In this document: one piece after another, positions 8,046 to 16,638 of the stretch
How positions within the stretch are numbered: position 1 is the stretch's first letter
How the letters are laid out: every line of letters starts with the position of its first letter
Origin: Neisseria subflava
Lineage (GTDB): Bacteria > Pseudomonadota > Gammaproteobacteria > Burkholderiales > Neisseriaceae
Assembly: GCF_024205705.1 (NCBI RefSeq)
Contig: NZ_CP073115.1
Span: 682,001 to 746,000, forward strand
Direction: 5' to 3'
Length of the DNA stretch: 64,000 nucleotides
Position numbers and translations under genes: made by a program
The notes under the pieces: generated by a model
Databases searched by the model: none
What the model was told of the DNA's origin: nothing
What the model saw: the letters and a program-made list of their open reading frames with translations, nothing else

Positions 8046-8711
8046 TTATCTGCCCGACTGTTCCCACACGTTTTGCAAGTAGGCGTAGGTCAGCTCGGCG
8101 GTGTCGGACACCAGCGCGATGTCGCTGCCCAAGTCTTCGGCTTTGCCCACGCCGATGGGCAGGGCGCCGGCGGCTTTGATGGCGGTGACGCCAGCGGCGG
8201 CGTCTTCAATGCCGATGCATTGGCGGATGTCCACGCCCACGCCCTCGGCGGCGGCGAGGAAGATGTCGGGGGCGGGTTTGGAATGCGCGACGGCGGCAGG
8301 GTCGGCGACGGCGTCGAAGAAGTGAGTCAGCCCCATGCGCTCCAGCAGGAATGGGCCGTTTTTACTGGCGGACGCGAGGGCGATTTTTTTGCCGTTTGCC
8401 CTCAATGCTTCCAGTAGCGGCAAAATGCCAGGGTACACGTCTTCGGGTTTGACTGCCTGAATCATTTCGACGTAGTTGTCGTTTTTGCGGCGAGTCAGTT
8501 CGGCGAACTCGGCTTCGCTGACGGTTTTGCCGCCGTGCGCAAGGATGCATTTGAGCGAATCGTCGCGCGACACGCCTTTGAGCTGCTCGTTAAACTTGCG
8601 GTCGATGCTGATGCCCAGTTCTTCGGCAAGCTTTTTCCATGCGCGGTAGTGGTATTCGGCGGTGTCGGTGATGACGCCGTCGAGGTCAAACAGGACTGCG
8701 GTAAAAGTCAT
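8046..8711 (-). CDS. pgmB: Beta-phosphoglucomutase
   Basis: Converts beta-glucose 1-phosphate, the product of maltose phosphorylase, to glucose 6-phosphate. The 221-residue HAD-superfamily protein has the nucleophile motif FDLDGVITD (Asp9, Asp11), the beta-PGM signature YHYRAWK, the motif II serine in LASASKNG, Lys in HSKPAPDIF, and the acidic motif GIEDAAAG. It lies 12 bases after mapA on the same strand, so the two are co-transcribed, as in other Neisseria. Cytoplasmic. Start ATG at 8711 follows a GGAGGG ribosome site. Identity is firm from motif set and neighbour. Confidence 0.93.
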   Translation of the reverse strand: MTFTAVLFDLDGVITDTAEYHYRAWKKLAEELGISIDRKFNEQLKGVSRDDSLKCILAHGGKTVSEAEFAELTRRKNDNYVEMIQAVKPEDVYPGILPLLEALRANGKKIALASASKNGPFLLERMGLTHFFDAVADPAAVAHSKPAPDIFLAAAEGVGVDIRQCIGIEDAAAGVTAIKAAGALPIGVGKAEDLGSDIALVSDTAELTYAYLQNVWEQSGR

Positions 8712-8723
8712 TTTGCGCCCTCC

Positions 8724-10982
8724 TTATTTTTCCAACGCGACGGTGTGGCTGCCGTTGAGCGTGATGTCTTTGCCGTACACCTGCAAATCGAGCGGTTCGC
8801 CTTTGAGCAGGGTGAAGACGACGTTTTCTTTGCCGACGGCGACTTTAATCAGACGGCCGCGGTAGTTGATGTGGAAGGCATAGCCTGTCCACGCACTCGG
8901 CAGGAACGGTGCGAAGCTGAGTTTGCCGCCCCAAGTTTTCATTTGGGCGAAACCTTGGACGATGGCGAGCCACGAGCCGGTCATGGAGGTGATGTGCAGG
9001 CCGTCTTCGGTGTCGTTGTTGTAGTTGTCCAAGTCCAGGCGGGCGGTGCGCTGGTACATTTCTACCGCTTTTTCTTCTTTACCCAATTCGGCGGCGAGAA
9101 TAGAGTGGATACATGGAGACAACGAGCTTTCGTGCACGGTCATCGGCTCGTAGAAGTCGAAGTTACGGCGTTTTTCGTCCATGCTGAAACGGTCGCCGAA
9201 GAAGTAGATGCCTTGCAATACGTCCGCCTGTTTGATGAATGGCGAACGCAGGATTTTGTCCCACGACCATTTCTGGTTGAGCGGCAAATCGTCCGGCGAA
9301 AGCGCGGACACGGGGCGGATGTCTTTGTCGAGGAAGCCATCGTGCTGCACGAATACGCCGAGTTCTTCGTCATGCGGACGGTACATATTCGCACTGATGT
9401 CCGCCCATTTTTCCAACTCGGCGGCACTCACGTTCAAATCCGGACGCGGGTATTTCGCCAGGGCTTCGCGGGTGTAGTCCAATACCCATGCGGCGAGGGT
9501 GTTGGTGTACCAGTTGTTGTTGATGTTGTTTTCGTATTCGTTCGGGCCGGTTACGCCGTGAATCATGTATTTGCCGTTGCGTTTGGAGAAGTGGACGCGG
9601 TCCGCCCAGAAGCGGGACACTTCGACCAAGACTTCCAAGCCTTCTTTGGCAAGATAGCTTTCGTCGCCGGTGTAGTTGGTGTAGTTGTAGATGGCGTAAG
9701 GAATCGCGCCGTTGCGGTGGATTTCCTCGAAGGTGATTTCCCATTCGTTGTGACACTCGATGCCGGTAAACGTCACCATCGGATAGAGTGCGCCTGCCAA
9801 GCCCTGTTCGCGCGCGTTGTGCTGCGCCTGCGGCAGTTGGTTGCGACGGTATTGCAGCAGGTTGCGGGTAACTTCGGGTTCCGCCAGTGCGAGGTAGAGT
9901 GGTACGGCGTAGGCTTCGGTGTCCCAATAGGTCGCGCCGCCGTATTTTTCGCCGGTAAAGCCTTTCGGGCCGATGTTCAGGCGTGCGTCTTCGCCGTAGT
10001 AGGTGGAGAACAGTTGGAACAGGTTGAAACGGATGCCTTGCTGCGCTTCGTCGCTGCCTTCGATGACCACGTCGGCGATTTCCCAACGGTGCAGCCAGCC
10101 TGCTTTGTGTGCGTCCAACAAGGTTTCAAACGCAACGCCTGCGATTTTTTCCGACAAGGCGCGGCCTGCGGCTTTCACTGCTTCCAAGCCTTGATAATCG
10201 CGGCTGGTGGTAACAATCACGCGTTTTTCAAAGGTTTCGGGCGTGCCGCCGACTTCGGCTTCGAAAGAATTGGAGACCTGCCAATCGGTTTGGCTGCCGC
10301 CGAGGGCTTTGAAGCTGCCGGCGAAGGTTTGCTCGGCGTTGACGATGAATTGTTCCACGCCGAAGGGATTGGCGACGGTTTGGGTGGCAATGTAGGAGCG
10401 GTCGTCTGAAACGCCTTTGTCCAATACTTGCCAGAATTTTTCTTCGTAGTTGGAGTCTTCGTTTTTCACGTCGGCGTCGATGATGGAATCGATGCGGACT
10501 TGGTGGGTTTTGCCGTCAACGGATACGGCTTCCCAGCGGATGAGAGCCAGCTCTTTTTGCGCGACGGACAGGAATTTGCACACATCGAAACGCACGCCGA
10601 ATACGGTGAACGAGCGGCGCAACACGCCGTGCTGCATATCGAGTTCGACGGAGAAGTCGGCAACGTCGTTTTTCGCCAAGTCCACTTCTTGACCATCGAC
10701 AAAGATTTTGACTTTGCTGAAATTGAGCGCATTGATGGCTTTGCCAAAATATTTAGGATAGCCGTTTTTCCACCAGCCGACGCGGGTTTTGTCGGGGAAC
10801 CACACGCCGGCGATGTAGGTACCCAAGTGACTGTCGGCGGAGTAGGTTTCTTCAAAGTTGCCGCGCATGCCCATATAGCCGTTGCCCAAGCTGGTCAGGC
10901 TCTCTTGCAGTCGTTTGTGCTCTTTTTCCAGTTTGGTCGAACGCAGTGTCCAAGGGCTGACTTCCATGATTCTCGTGTACAT
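8724..10982 (-). CDS. mapA: Maltose phosphorylase (glycoside hydrolase family 65)
   Basis: Phosphorolysis of maltose to glucose and beta-glucose 1-phosphate, in the cytoplasm. 752 residues, the usual length for neisserial and lactobacillar enzymes. The GH65 catalytic (alpha/alpha)6 region is clear: YWDTEAYAVPLYLALAEPE, the catalytic Glu region NEWEITFEEIHRNGAI, and MIHGVTGPNEYENNINNNW. A C-terminal beta-sandwich follows. Start ATG at 10982 has GGAG eight bases upstream. It is followed at once by pgmB and preceded by an MFS sugar transporter gene, all on the minus strand. In meningococci a mutarotase gene (galM) is, from memory, part of this cluster; here it is missing. Confidence 0.95.
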   Translation of the reverse strand: MYTRIMEVSPWTLRSTKLEKEHKRLQESLTSLGNGYMGMRGNFEETYSADSHLGTYIAGVWFPDKTRVGWWKNGYPKYFGKAINALNFSKVKIFVDGQEVDLAKNDVADFSVELDMQHGVLRRSFTVFGVRFDVCKFLSVAQKELALIRWEAVSVDGKTHQVRIDSIIDADVKNEDSNYEEKFWQVLDKGVSDDRSYIATQTVANPFGVEQFIVNAEQTFAGSFKALGGSQTDWQVSNSFEAEVGGTPETFEKRVIVTTSRDYQGLEAVKAAGRALSEKIAGVAFETLLDAHKAGWLHRWEIADVVIEGSDEAQQGIRFNLFQLFSTYYGEDARLNIGPKGFTGEKYGGATYWDTEAYAVPLYLALAEPEVTRNLLQYRRNQLPQAQHNAREQGLAGALYPMVTFTGIECHNEWEITFEEIHRNGAIPYAIYNYTNYTGDESYLAKEGLEVLVEVSRFWADRVHFSKRNGKYMIHGVTGPNEYENNINNNWYTNTLAAWVLDYTREALAKYPRPDLNVSAAELEKWADISANMYRPHDEELGVFVQHDGFLDKDIRPVSALSPDDLPLNQKWSWDKILRSPFIKQADVLQGIYFFGDRFSMDEKRRNFDFYEPMTVHESSLSPCIHSILAAELGKEEKAVEMYQRTARLDLDNYNNDTEDGLHITSMTGSWLAIVQGFAQMKTWGGKLSFAPFLPSAWTGYAFHINYRGRLIKVAVGKENVVFTLLKGEPLDLQVYGKDITLNGSHTVALEK

Positions 10983-11012
10983 TTATGAAGCTCCTGTTAT
11001 TAAAATTGTCAG

Positions 11013-11044
11013 ATCGGCAAAGGTTTCAGACGGCCTTTGCCGAT
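11013..11044 (-). promoter_or_regulatory. Hairpin in the transporter-mapA intergenic region
   Basis: ATCGGCAAAGG (11013-11023) pairs perfectly with CCTTTGCCGAT (11034-11044) around a 10-base loop that contains most of a DUS. No T run follows on the minus strand, so it may stabilise or separate the transporter and mapA messages rather than end transcription. Confidence 0.5.
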
Positions 11045-11058
11045 GGTGTTGAAACGGA

Positions 11059-12411
11059 TTATTCGCCGTGGGTCTCTTTAATCAGGCATACTGAGAAAGC
11101 CCCCATCAGCAAGACTGCGCCGGCAACCAAGAACATGGTTGCCTGATGGCTGCCCAGCATAGGGAAGAGGACGAAACTCAGCAGCGAAGCGACGATTTGA
11201 GGCATACAGATAGAGCCGTTGAACAGGCCCAAATAAGTACCCATGTGTTTGCCTGAGAGGGCATTGGTCACAATCGTCAAAGGATAGGTAATGATACCGG
11301 CCCACGCAATACCGATTAAGGTATAAGACAACACCAGCGCGTATTGGTTGCTGATGAAGAAAACGGAGAAGAAACCGAGCGCACCCAAAGCCAAGCAACC
11401 GAAATAACCGGCTTTATGGTATTTATTCGGTACTTTTGCCAGAATAAACGAGCAGATAACAGCAGCAATGGATTGTACCGCCGCCAAAACGCCGTACCAG
11501 TTGCCTGCTTCTTGGTAGCCTACGGAAGAAGCATCGGTTGTCTGCCAAACGTTTTCCGCAATCGCGCCTGCCGAGTAAGTCCACATATATTGGAAGGCAA
11601 ACCAGCAGAAGAATTGTACCAAAGTAACCGTCCAAAACGCTTTAGGCGCGGTTTTCAAAAGTTCGAACCAGTTGGCTTTTTCCTGATTCGCAGCGACGTC
11701 GATGCCGTGATAGCGGGCGTAGGTTTCCGGATCGTATTCTTTGACTTTGAAGATGGTGAACGCACTGGTAATAATCAGCAATGCCGCGCCCACATAGAAT
11801 GCTACGACAACAGTCTGCGGCACGACGCCTTTTTCGGCCGTGTTCGCCAAACCGATATACGCGAACACAAACGGCAGAATCGCCGCCACAACTGCACCCG
11901 TATTCGCTAAGAAACTTTGAATGCCGTAGGCGTAGCTTTTCTGCTCCTCGTTGACCATGTCGCCGACCATCATCTTAAACGGCTGCATCGCCATATTGGA
12001 AGATACGTCCAACAGCGCAATCATCAGCGCGCCGAACGACAAAGCCGCCAAAGAAGCGTAGCCAAAACCGAAGCTGCCCGAGTTGGGCATCAGAATCATC
12101 ACGATGACGGCAATCAGCGTGCCGTAAAGCAGATAGGGCAGGCGGCGGCCACCCAGGCGCGGCATCCAAGTGCGGTCTGAGTAGTAGCCCACAATCGGCT
12201 GCACCAGCATACCGGCCAGCGGCGGCAGGATGAAAAACCAGCCCAAATTGTGCGGGTCAGCGCCTAGCGTTTGAAAAATTCGGCTCATTTGCGAGCTTTG
12301 CAGGGTAAAGGCCGTCTGAACGCCGAGATAGCCGAAGCTCAGCATCCAAATCGTACTTTTTGCCAGTGAGGGCAAACCTTGTTTTGTTGTTTTTTGCGTA
12401 TGTTCAGACAT
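11059..12411 (-). CDS. MFS sugar transporter, probable maltose importer
   Basis: 450 residues with about twelve membrane spans and a polar N-terminus. It resembles the SLC45/GPH-like bacterial sugar:proton symporters (PIVGYYSDRTWMPRLGGRRLPYL, the loop 2-3 motif with D and RxGGRR). The first gene of a minus-strand cluster with mapA and pgmB, so maltose uptake is the likely role. I chose ATG at 12411 (MSEHTQK) because AAGGA lies eight bases upstream; a longer frame to 12510 has a lysine-rich leader with no ribosome site. No binding protein or ATPase is nearby, consistent with a secondary carrier. Substrate is inferred from context. Confidence 0.85.
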   Translation of the reverse strand: MSEHTQKTTKQGLPSLAKSTIWMLSFGYLGVQTAFTLQSSQMSRIFQTLGADPHNLGWFFILPPLAGMLVQPIVGYYSDRTWMPRLGGRRLPYLLYGTLIAVIVMILMPNSGSFGFGYASLAALSFGALMIALLDVSSNMAMQPFKMMVGDMVNEEQKSYAYGIQSFLANTGAVVAAILPFVFAYIGLANTAEKGVVPQTVVVAFYVGAALLIITSAFTIFKVKEYDPETYARYHGIDVAANQEKANWFELLKTAPKAFWTVTLVQFFCWFAFQYMWTYSAGAIAENVWQTTDASSVGYQEAGNWYGVLAAVQSIAAVICSFILAKVPNKYHKAGYFGCLALGALGFFSVFFISNQYALVLSYTLIGIAWAGIITYPLTIVTNALSGKHMGTYLGLFNGSICMPQIVASLLSFVLFPMLGSHQATMFLVAGAVLLMGAFSVCLIKETHGE

Positions 12412-12754
12412 GAGGCAAATCCTTATTTTAAAAGTATTTGTATTGGGAAATCTGAAATTGTTTTTAGCGCGGTGTTTCTTTGTCGTTATTATTTGTTTAT
12501 GTACTTTCAAGGATATAGGCGCATTTTATGGAGCGTATCGAATATTGGCAATGTTTGTTCAAAGATAAACTGGCTTAAATCAAATTTTTTACGGTTTCGT
12601 GTTGAAAATTTTGGAGAATGAAAGCATTGGTTCGGCTTTGCTGCATCTTGTGATGCTGATTTCTATTTTCAGACGGCATTTGAACAAGCAGGTATTTGAG
12701 CAATCGGTTAAAATGGGCCGTCTGAAATTTGTTTGAGCGAATCGAGAAAAAACC
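12412..12754. other. Divergent promoter region, transporter / ettA
   Basis: No gene is seen. A single DUS (about 12714-12727) and an ATGCCGTCTGAA-type DUS on the other strand (about 12669-12680) lie here. The region probably holds the promoters for the minus-strand maltose cluster and for ettA; no box pair is good enough to name. Confidence 0.5.
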
Positions 12755-14431
12755 ATGTCCCAACAATACGTCTATTCTATGCTGCGCGTGAGCAAGGTTA
12801 TGCCGCCGCAGAAAACCATCATTAAAGATATTTCCCTTTCCTTCTTCCCCGGCGCGAAAATCGGCCTGCTCGGTTTGAACGGCGCGGGCAAGTCCACCGT
12901 GCTGCGGATTATGGCGGGTGTGGATAAGGAATTCGAGGGCGAAGCCGTGCCGATGGGTGGCATCAAAATCGGCTATCTACCGCAAGAGCCGGAGCTTGAT
13001 CCTGAAAAAACCGTGCGTGAGGAAGTGGAAAGCGGTTTGGGCGAAGTGGCTGCGGCGCAGAAACGTTTGGAAGAAGTGTATGCCGAGTACGCCAATCCTG
13101 ATGCGGATTTTGATGCGCTGGCGGAAGAGCAGGGCCGCTTGGAAGCGATTATTGCGGCAGGCTCGTCCACGGGCGGCGGTGCGGAACACGAATTGGAAAT
13201 TGCTGCCGATGCGCTGCGCCTGCCGGAATGGGATGCCAAAATCGGCAATCTGTCCGGCGGTGAAAAACGCCGCGTTGCCTTGTGCAAACTCTTGTTGAGC
13301 AAGCCCGATATGCTGCTGCTGGACGAGCCGACCAACCACTTGGATGCGGAATCGGTCGAATGGCTGGAGCAATTCTTGGTGCGCTTCCCCGGTACGGTGG
13401 TCGCGGTAACGCACGACCGCTACTTCTTGGACAACGCCGCCGAATGGATTTTGGAACTTGACCGCGGCCACGGTATCCCATGGAAAGGCAATTACTCGTC
13501 TTGGCTGGAGCAGAAAGAAAAACGCTTGGAAAACGAGGCGAAATCCGAAGCTGCGCGTGTGAAAGCGATGAAGCAGGAATTGGAATGGGTGCGCCAAAAT
13601 GCCAAAGGCCGCCAAGCCAAGTCCAAAGCGCGTCTGGCGCGTTTTGAAGAAATGAGCAACTACGAATACCAAAAACGCAATGAAACGCAGGAAATCTTCA
13701 TTCCCGTTGCCGAGCGTTTGGGTAACGAAGTGATTGAATTTGTGAACGTTTCCAAATCGTTTGGCGATAAAGTGTTGATTGACGATTTGAGCTTTAAAGT
13801 GCCTGCGGGCGCGATTGTCGGCATCATCGGCCCGAACGGCGCGGGTAAATCTACGCTGTTCAAAATGATTTCAGGCAAAGAGCAGCCTGATTCCGGCGAA
13901 GTAAAAATCGGCCAAACCGTGAAAATGAGCCTGATTGACCAAAGCCGCGCAGGTTTACAAAACGACAAAACCGTGTTCGACAATATTGCCGAAGGCCGCG
14001 ACATTTTGCAGGTTGGCCAGTTTGAAATTCCTGCCCGCCAATATTTGGGACGCTTTAACTTCAAAGGCAGCGACCAAAGCAAAATCGCAGGTCAATTGTC
14101 GGGCGGCGAACGCGGCCGTCTGCACTTGGCAAAAACCTTGTTGAGCGGCGGCAACGTCTTGCTGCTGGACGAACCGTCCAACGACCTCGACGTGGAAACC
14201 CTGCGCGCGTTGGAAGACGCATTGTTGGAATTTGCCGGCAGCGTGATGGTCATTTCGCATGACCGTTGGTTCCTCGACCGTATCGCTACGCATATTTTGG
14301 CTTGCGAAGGCGATTCGAAATGGGTGTTCTTTGACGGCAACTATCAGGAATACGAAGCCGACAAGAAACGCCGTTTGGGCGAAGAGGGCGCAAAACCGAA
14401 ACGTATCCGTTATAAACCGGTAACACGTTAA
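12755..14431 (+). CDS. ettA: Energy-dependent translational throttle protein EttA (ABC-F)
   Basis: A ribosome-associated ABC-F ATPase that gates entry of the 70S initiation complex into elongation according to ATP/ADP ratio. 558 residues, near the usual 555. Two nucleotide-binding domains: Walker A GLNGAGKST and GPNGAGKST, signatures LSGGEKRR and LSGGERGR, Walker B LLLDEPTNHLD and LLLDEPSNDLD. The arm domain and the P-site-tRNA interaction motif linker (about 240-305, rich in Lys, Arg and Glu) separate them. No membrane span, as expected. It stands alone between a divergent sugar transporter and a DUS-pair terminator. Start ATG at 12755. Confidence 0.95.
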   Translation: MSQQYVYSMLRVSKVMPPQKTIIKDISLSFFPGAKIGLLGLNGAGKSTVLRIMAGVDKEFEGEAVPMGGIKIGYLPQEPELDPEKTVREEVESGLGEVAAAQKRLEEVYAEYANPDADFDALAEEQGRLEAIIAAGSSTGGGAEHELEIAADALRLPEWDAKIGNLSGGEKRRVALCKLLLSKPDMLLLDEPTNHLDAESVEWLEQFLVRFPGTVVAVTHDRYFLDNAAEWILELDRGHGIPWKGNYSSWLEQKEKRLENEAKSEAARVKAMKQELEWVRQNAKGRQAKSKARLARFEEMSNYEYQKRNETQEIFIPVAERLGNEVIEFVNVSKSFGDKVLIDDLSFKVPAGAIVGIIGPNGAGKSTLFKMISGKEQPDSGEVKIGQTVKMSLIDQSRAGLQNDKTVFDNIAEGRDILQVGQFEIPARQYLGRFNFKGSDQSKIAGQLSGGERGRLHLAKTLLSGGNVLLLDEPSNDLDVETLRALEDALLEFAGSVMVISHDRWFLDRIATHILACEGDSKWVFFDGNYQEYEADKKRRLGEEGAKPKRIRYKPVTR

Positions 14432-14444
14432 TTAGGTTTGAACC

Positions 14445-14485
14445 AAAAGGCCGTCTGAAACTTTTAATGTTTCAGACGGCCTTTT
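14445..14485. terminator. DUS-pair terminator, ettA / mtrR
   Basis: AAAAGGCCGTCTGAAA and its complement TTTCAGACGGCCTTTT (16-base perfect stem, 9-base loop) serve two convergent genes. Confidence 0.9.
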
Positions 14486-14496
14486 ATTTTTGATGT

Positions 14497-15132
14497 TTAT
14501 GATTGTTTTCTTAATTGCGGATGGTTTTCCAATGTATCAATGATGATTTCAATCATGCGTGGGGCAGTTTGCGCCAAATCGAAGCCTTGACCTGAAGAAA
14601 GCCAGCGCCAAATCAAGCCGTCTAATGAAGACTTGATGAAGATGACTGCCATATCGATATCCAAATTATCCGCCAACGCTTTTTGTTGTACCGCATCAGT
14701 CAGGACGGCAACGATTTTTTCACGCCATAGCGATTGGTGTTTTTTAGCGATGGCAATGACCGCCTCGTTTTGCTCGGTGTGTTCGCATTTTAAAAACAAA
14801 ATGCTGTGGAATTTATAGTGAAGCTCGTTGTGTTGCAGTCGCTCGAAAAAACGGGTCAGGGTCAGTCGGAAGCTTGACCAAGCCTGTTCGTTATTATTGT
14901 TCGAGTCTTCTTTTATGCAGCTTTCGATGTCGTCGCAAATCCGTTGGAACAAGGCGTCAAACAAATCTTCTTTGTTTTTGAAATGCCAATACAGCGCGCC
15001 GCGCGTTACGCCTGCGGCTTGGGCGATTTCGTTAAGCGAGGTGCGGGCAATGCCTTTCTGATAAAACGTATCCAATGCGGCAAGAATGAGATATTCTTTG
15101 GTTTTTAAGGCTTCGGTTTTGGTTCTTCTCAT
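14497..15132 (-). CDS. mtrR: TetR-family repressor MtrR
   Basis: Represses the mtrCDE efflux operon and other genes by binding the intergenic region; released by hydrophobic ligands. 211 residues with a TetR helix-turn-helix at about 32-52 (TSLNEIAQAAGVTRGALYWHF). The residues changed in resistant gonococci, Ala39 and Gly45, are the wild-type ones here. The C-terminal ligand domain has the usual helical pattern and FIKSSLDGLIWRWL. It is divergent from mtrC with 226 bases between start codons. The start at 15132 is MRRTKTEALK, as in other Neisseria. Confidence 0.94.
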   Translation of the reverse strand: MRRTKTEALKTKEYLILAALDTFYQKGIARTSLNEIAQAAGVTRGALYWHFKNKEDLFDALFQRICDDIESCIKEDSNNNNEQAWSSFRLTLTRFFERLQHNELHYKFHSILFLKCEHTEQNEAVIAIAKKHQSLWREKIVAVLTDAVQQKALADNLDIDMAVIFIKSSLDGLIWRWLSSGQGFDLAQTAPRMIEIIIDTLENHPQLRKQS

Positions 15133-15189
15133 AGTTGTTTTGTAGGAAATGTAAATTTATGGTTCGGATTATAAAAAATTACTTCTGAA

Positions 15190-15205
15190 CATGCAAGAAT
15201 GCATG
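15190..15205. promoter_or_regulatory. Inverted repeat in the mtrR-mtrC intergenic region, candidate operator
   Basis: CATGC AAGAAT GCATG lies upstream of the mtrC promoter, at a place comparable to the MtrR-binding repeats of gonococci, but the sequence is not the same. It is followed by TATAAT at 15206-15211, which with TTCTGA (17-base spacer) is a second possible promoter. Confidence 0.4.
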
Positions 15206-15223
15206 TATAATTTAATTCAATAC

Positions 15224-15251
15224 TTGATAGTGTTTCTCAACACTATATAAT
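15224..15251 (+). promoter_or_regulatory. Promoter of mtrCDE with overlapping inverted repeat
   Basis: -35 TTGATA (15224-15229), 16-base spacer, -10 TATAAT (15246-15251). The spacer holds the palindrome ATAGTGTT-TCTC-AACACTAT (15227-15246), which overlaps both boxes and could be an operator or a hairpin in the DNA. In gonococci a short inverted repeat in the mtrR/mtrC promoters controls efflux level; this one fills the same role by position. Confidence 0.65.
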
Positions 15252-15358
15252 CAGCCTGTTTTTCATAAAAGCAGGCAATTTCTGTTTGCGAAATATGAGA
15301 TTAAAGTAATCAATTTTTAATTAGTCAAACCCTTATTTATCATAGAGATAGGAAAATT

Positions 15359-16627
15359 ATGGCTCTTTATGCTTCTAAAATGATGCGTGTCGCGGCGATT
15401 GCGGCGGCTACTGCATTGGCGCTTTCTGCTTGCGGCAAAGGCGATGAGAAGGCAGCCGGCCAACAGGCGCAAGGCAGTCAGCAACAGCAAAATCAACCTG
15501 CGCCTGAAGTCCGCGTGGTTACCGTGCATCCGGAAACCGTTGCATTGACAACCGAGTTGCCGGGCCGTCTGGAATCGTTGCGTACTGCCGAAGTTCGCGC
15601 CCAAGTCGGCGGTATTTTGCAAAAACGCCTGTTCCAAGAAGGCAGCTATGTGCAAGCCGGTCAGCCTTTGTACCAAATCGACAGCTCATCTTATGAAGCA
15701 AACTTAGAAAGCGCACGCGCCCAGTTGGCGAGTGCGCAAGCGACTTTGGCTAAAGCGAATGCCGACTTGGCCCGCTACAAACCGCTGGTTGCCGCCGATG
15801 CCATCAGCCAACAAGAATACGATGCGGCCGTAACCGCCAAGCGTTCAGCAGAGGCAAGCGTCAAATCTGCACAAGCAGCCATCAAATCTGCCGGTATCAG
15901 CCTGAACCGCTCCCGCATTACTGCGCCGATTTCCGGCTTTATCGGTCAATCTAAAGTTTCTGAAGGTACGCTGTTGAATTCCGGTGATACTACTGTTTTG
16001 GCCACTATCCAACAAACCAATCCGATGTATGTCAACGTTACCCAGTCTGCGAGTGAGGTCATGAAACTGCGTCAACAGGTTGCCGAAGGCAAATTGTTGG
16101 CGGCAAACGGCGCGATTGCAGTGGATATCAAATTTGACGACGGTACCGTTTACCCTGAAAAAGGCCGTCTGCTGTTTGCAGATCCGACTGTCAACGAAAC
16201 AACCGGTCAAATTACCTTGCGCGCCGCCATTCCTAACGACAGAAATATCTTGATGCCGGGCTTGTATGTGCGCGTGTTGATGGAGCAAGTGGCAGTAGAT
16301 AATGCATTTGTAGTGCCGCAACAAGCAGTTACCCGCGGTTCGCAAGATACTGTGATGGTAGTGAATGACAAGAGCGAAATGGAAGCGCGTGTCGTGACCG
16401 TTGCCCAACAGCAAGGTAGCAATTGGGTTATTACAGACGGCCTTAAAGACGGCGACAAAGTGATTGTTGAAGGCATCAGCATTGCCGCTATGTCGGGTGC
16501 TAAACAGGTAACGCCGAAAGAATGGACGCCGCCTGCAAGCGCTGCGGCAGCAACACCGGCAGTTTCAGACGGCCAAGCTGCATCCGAGGCCAAGCCTGAA
16601 GCTAAAGCTGCATCTGAAGCCAAATAA
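15359..16627 (+). CDS. mtrC: Efflux periplasmic adaptor MtrC
   Basis: Membrane fusion protein that joins the RND pump MtrD to the outer-membrane channel MtrE. 422 residues with a lipoprotein signal (LALSAC at about 20-25, lipidated Cys25). Domain order is that of AcrA-type adaptors: beta-barrel start, lipoyl half, alpha-hairpin (about 110-175, rich in Ala, Gln and Lys), lipoyl half (APISGFIGQSKVSEGTLL), beta-barrel and membrane-proximal domain. The C-terminus is an Ala/Glu/Lys-rich tail with an internal DUS at about 16563-16574. First gene of the mtrCDE operon; 11 bases separate it from mtrD. Confidence 0.95.
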   Translation: MALYASKMMRVAAIAAATALALSACGKGDEKAAGQQAQGSQQQQNQPAPEVRVVTVHPETVALTTELPGRLESLRTAEVRAQVGGILQKRLFQEGSYVQAGQPLYQIDSSSYEANLESARAQLASAQATLAKANADLARYKPLVAADAISQQEYDAAVTAKRSAEASVKSAQAAIKSAGISLNRSRITAPISGFIGQSKVSEGTLLNSGDTTVLATIQQTNPMYVNVTQSASEVMKLRQQVAEGKLLAANGAIAVDIKFDDGTVYPEKGRLLFADPTVNETTGQITLRAAIPNDRNILMPGLYVRVLMEQVAVDNAFVVPQQAVTRGSQDTVMVVNDKSEMEARVVTVAQQQGSNWVITDGLKDGDKVIVEGISIAAMSGAKQVTPKEWTPPASAAAATPAVSDGQAASEAKPEAKAASEAK

Positions 16628-16638
16628 GGAACGCGTGA

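Noticed and set aside
8535..10409. A 624-residue frame on the plus strand
   Set aside because: It lies opposite mapA and pgmB, has a low-complexity Val/Phe/Gly-rich sequence and no motif. It is a shadow of GC-rich coding DNA.
15133..15358. A Correia repeat element in the mtrR-mtrC region
   Set aside because: The TATAGTGGATTAA-type ends known from meningococci are absent; only short inverted repeats are present.
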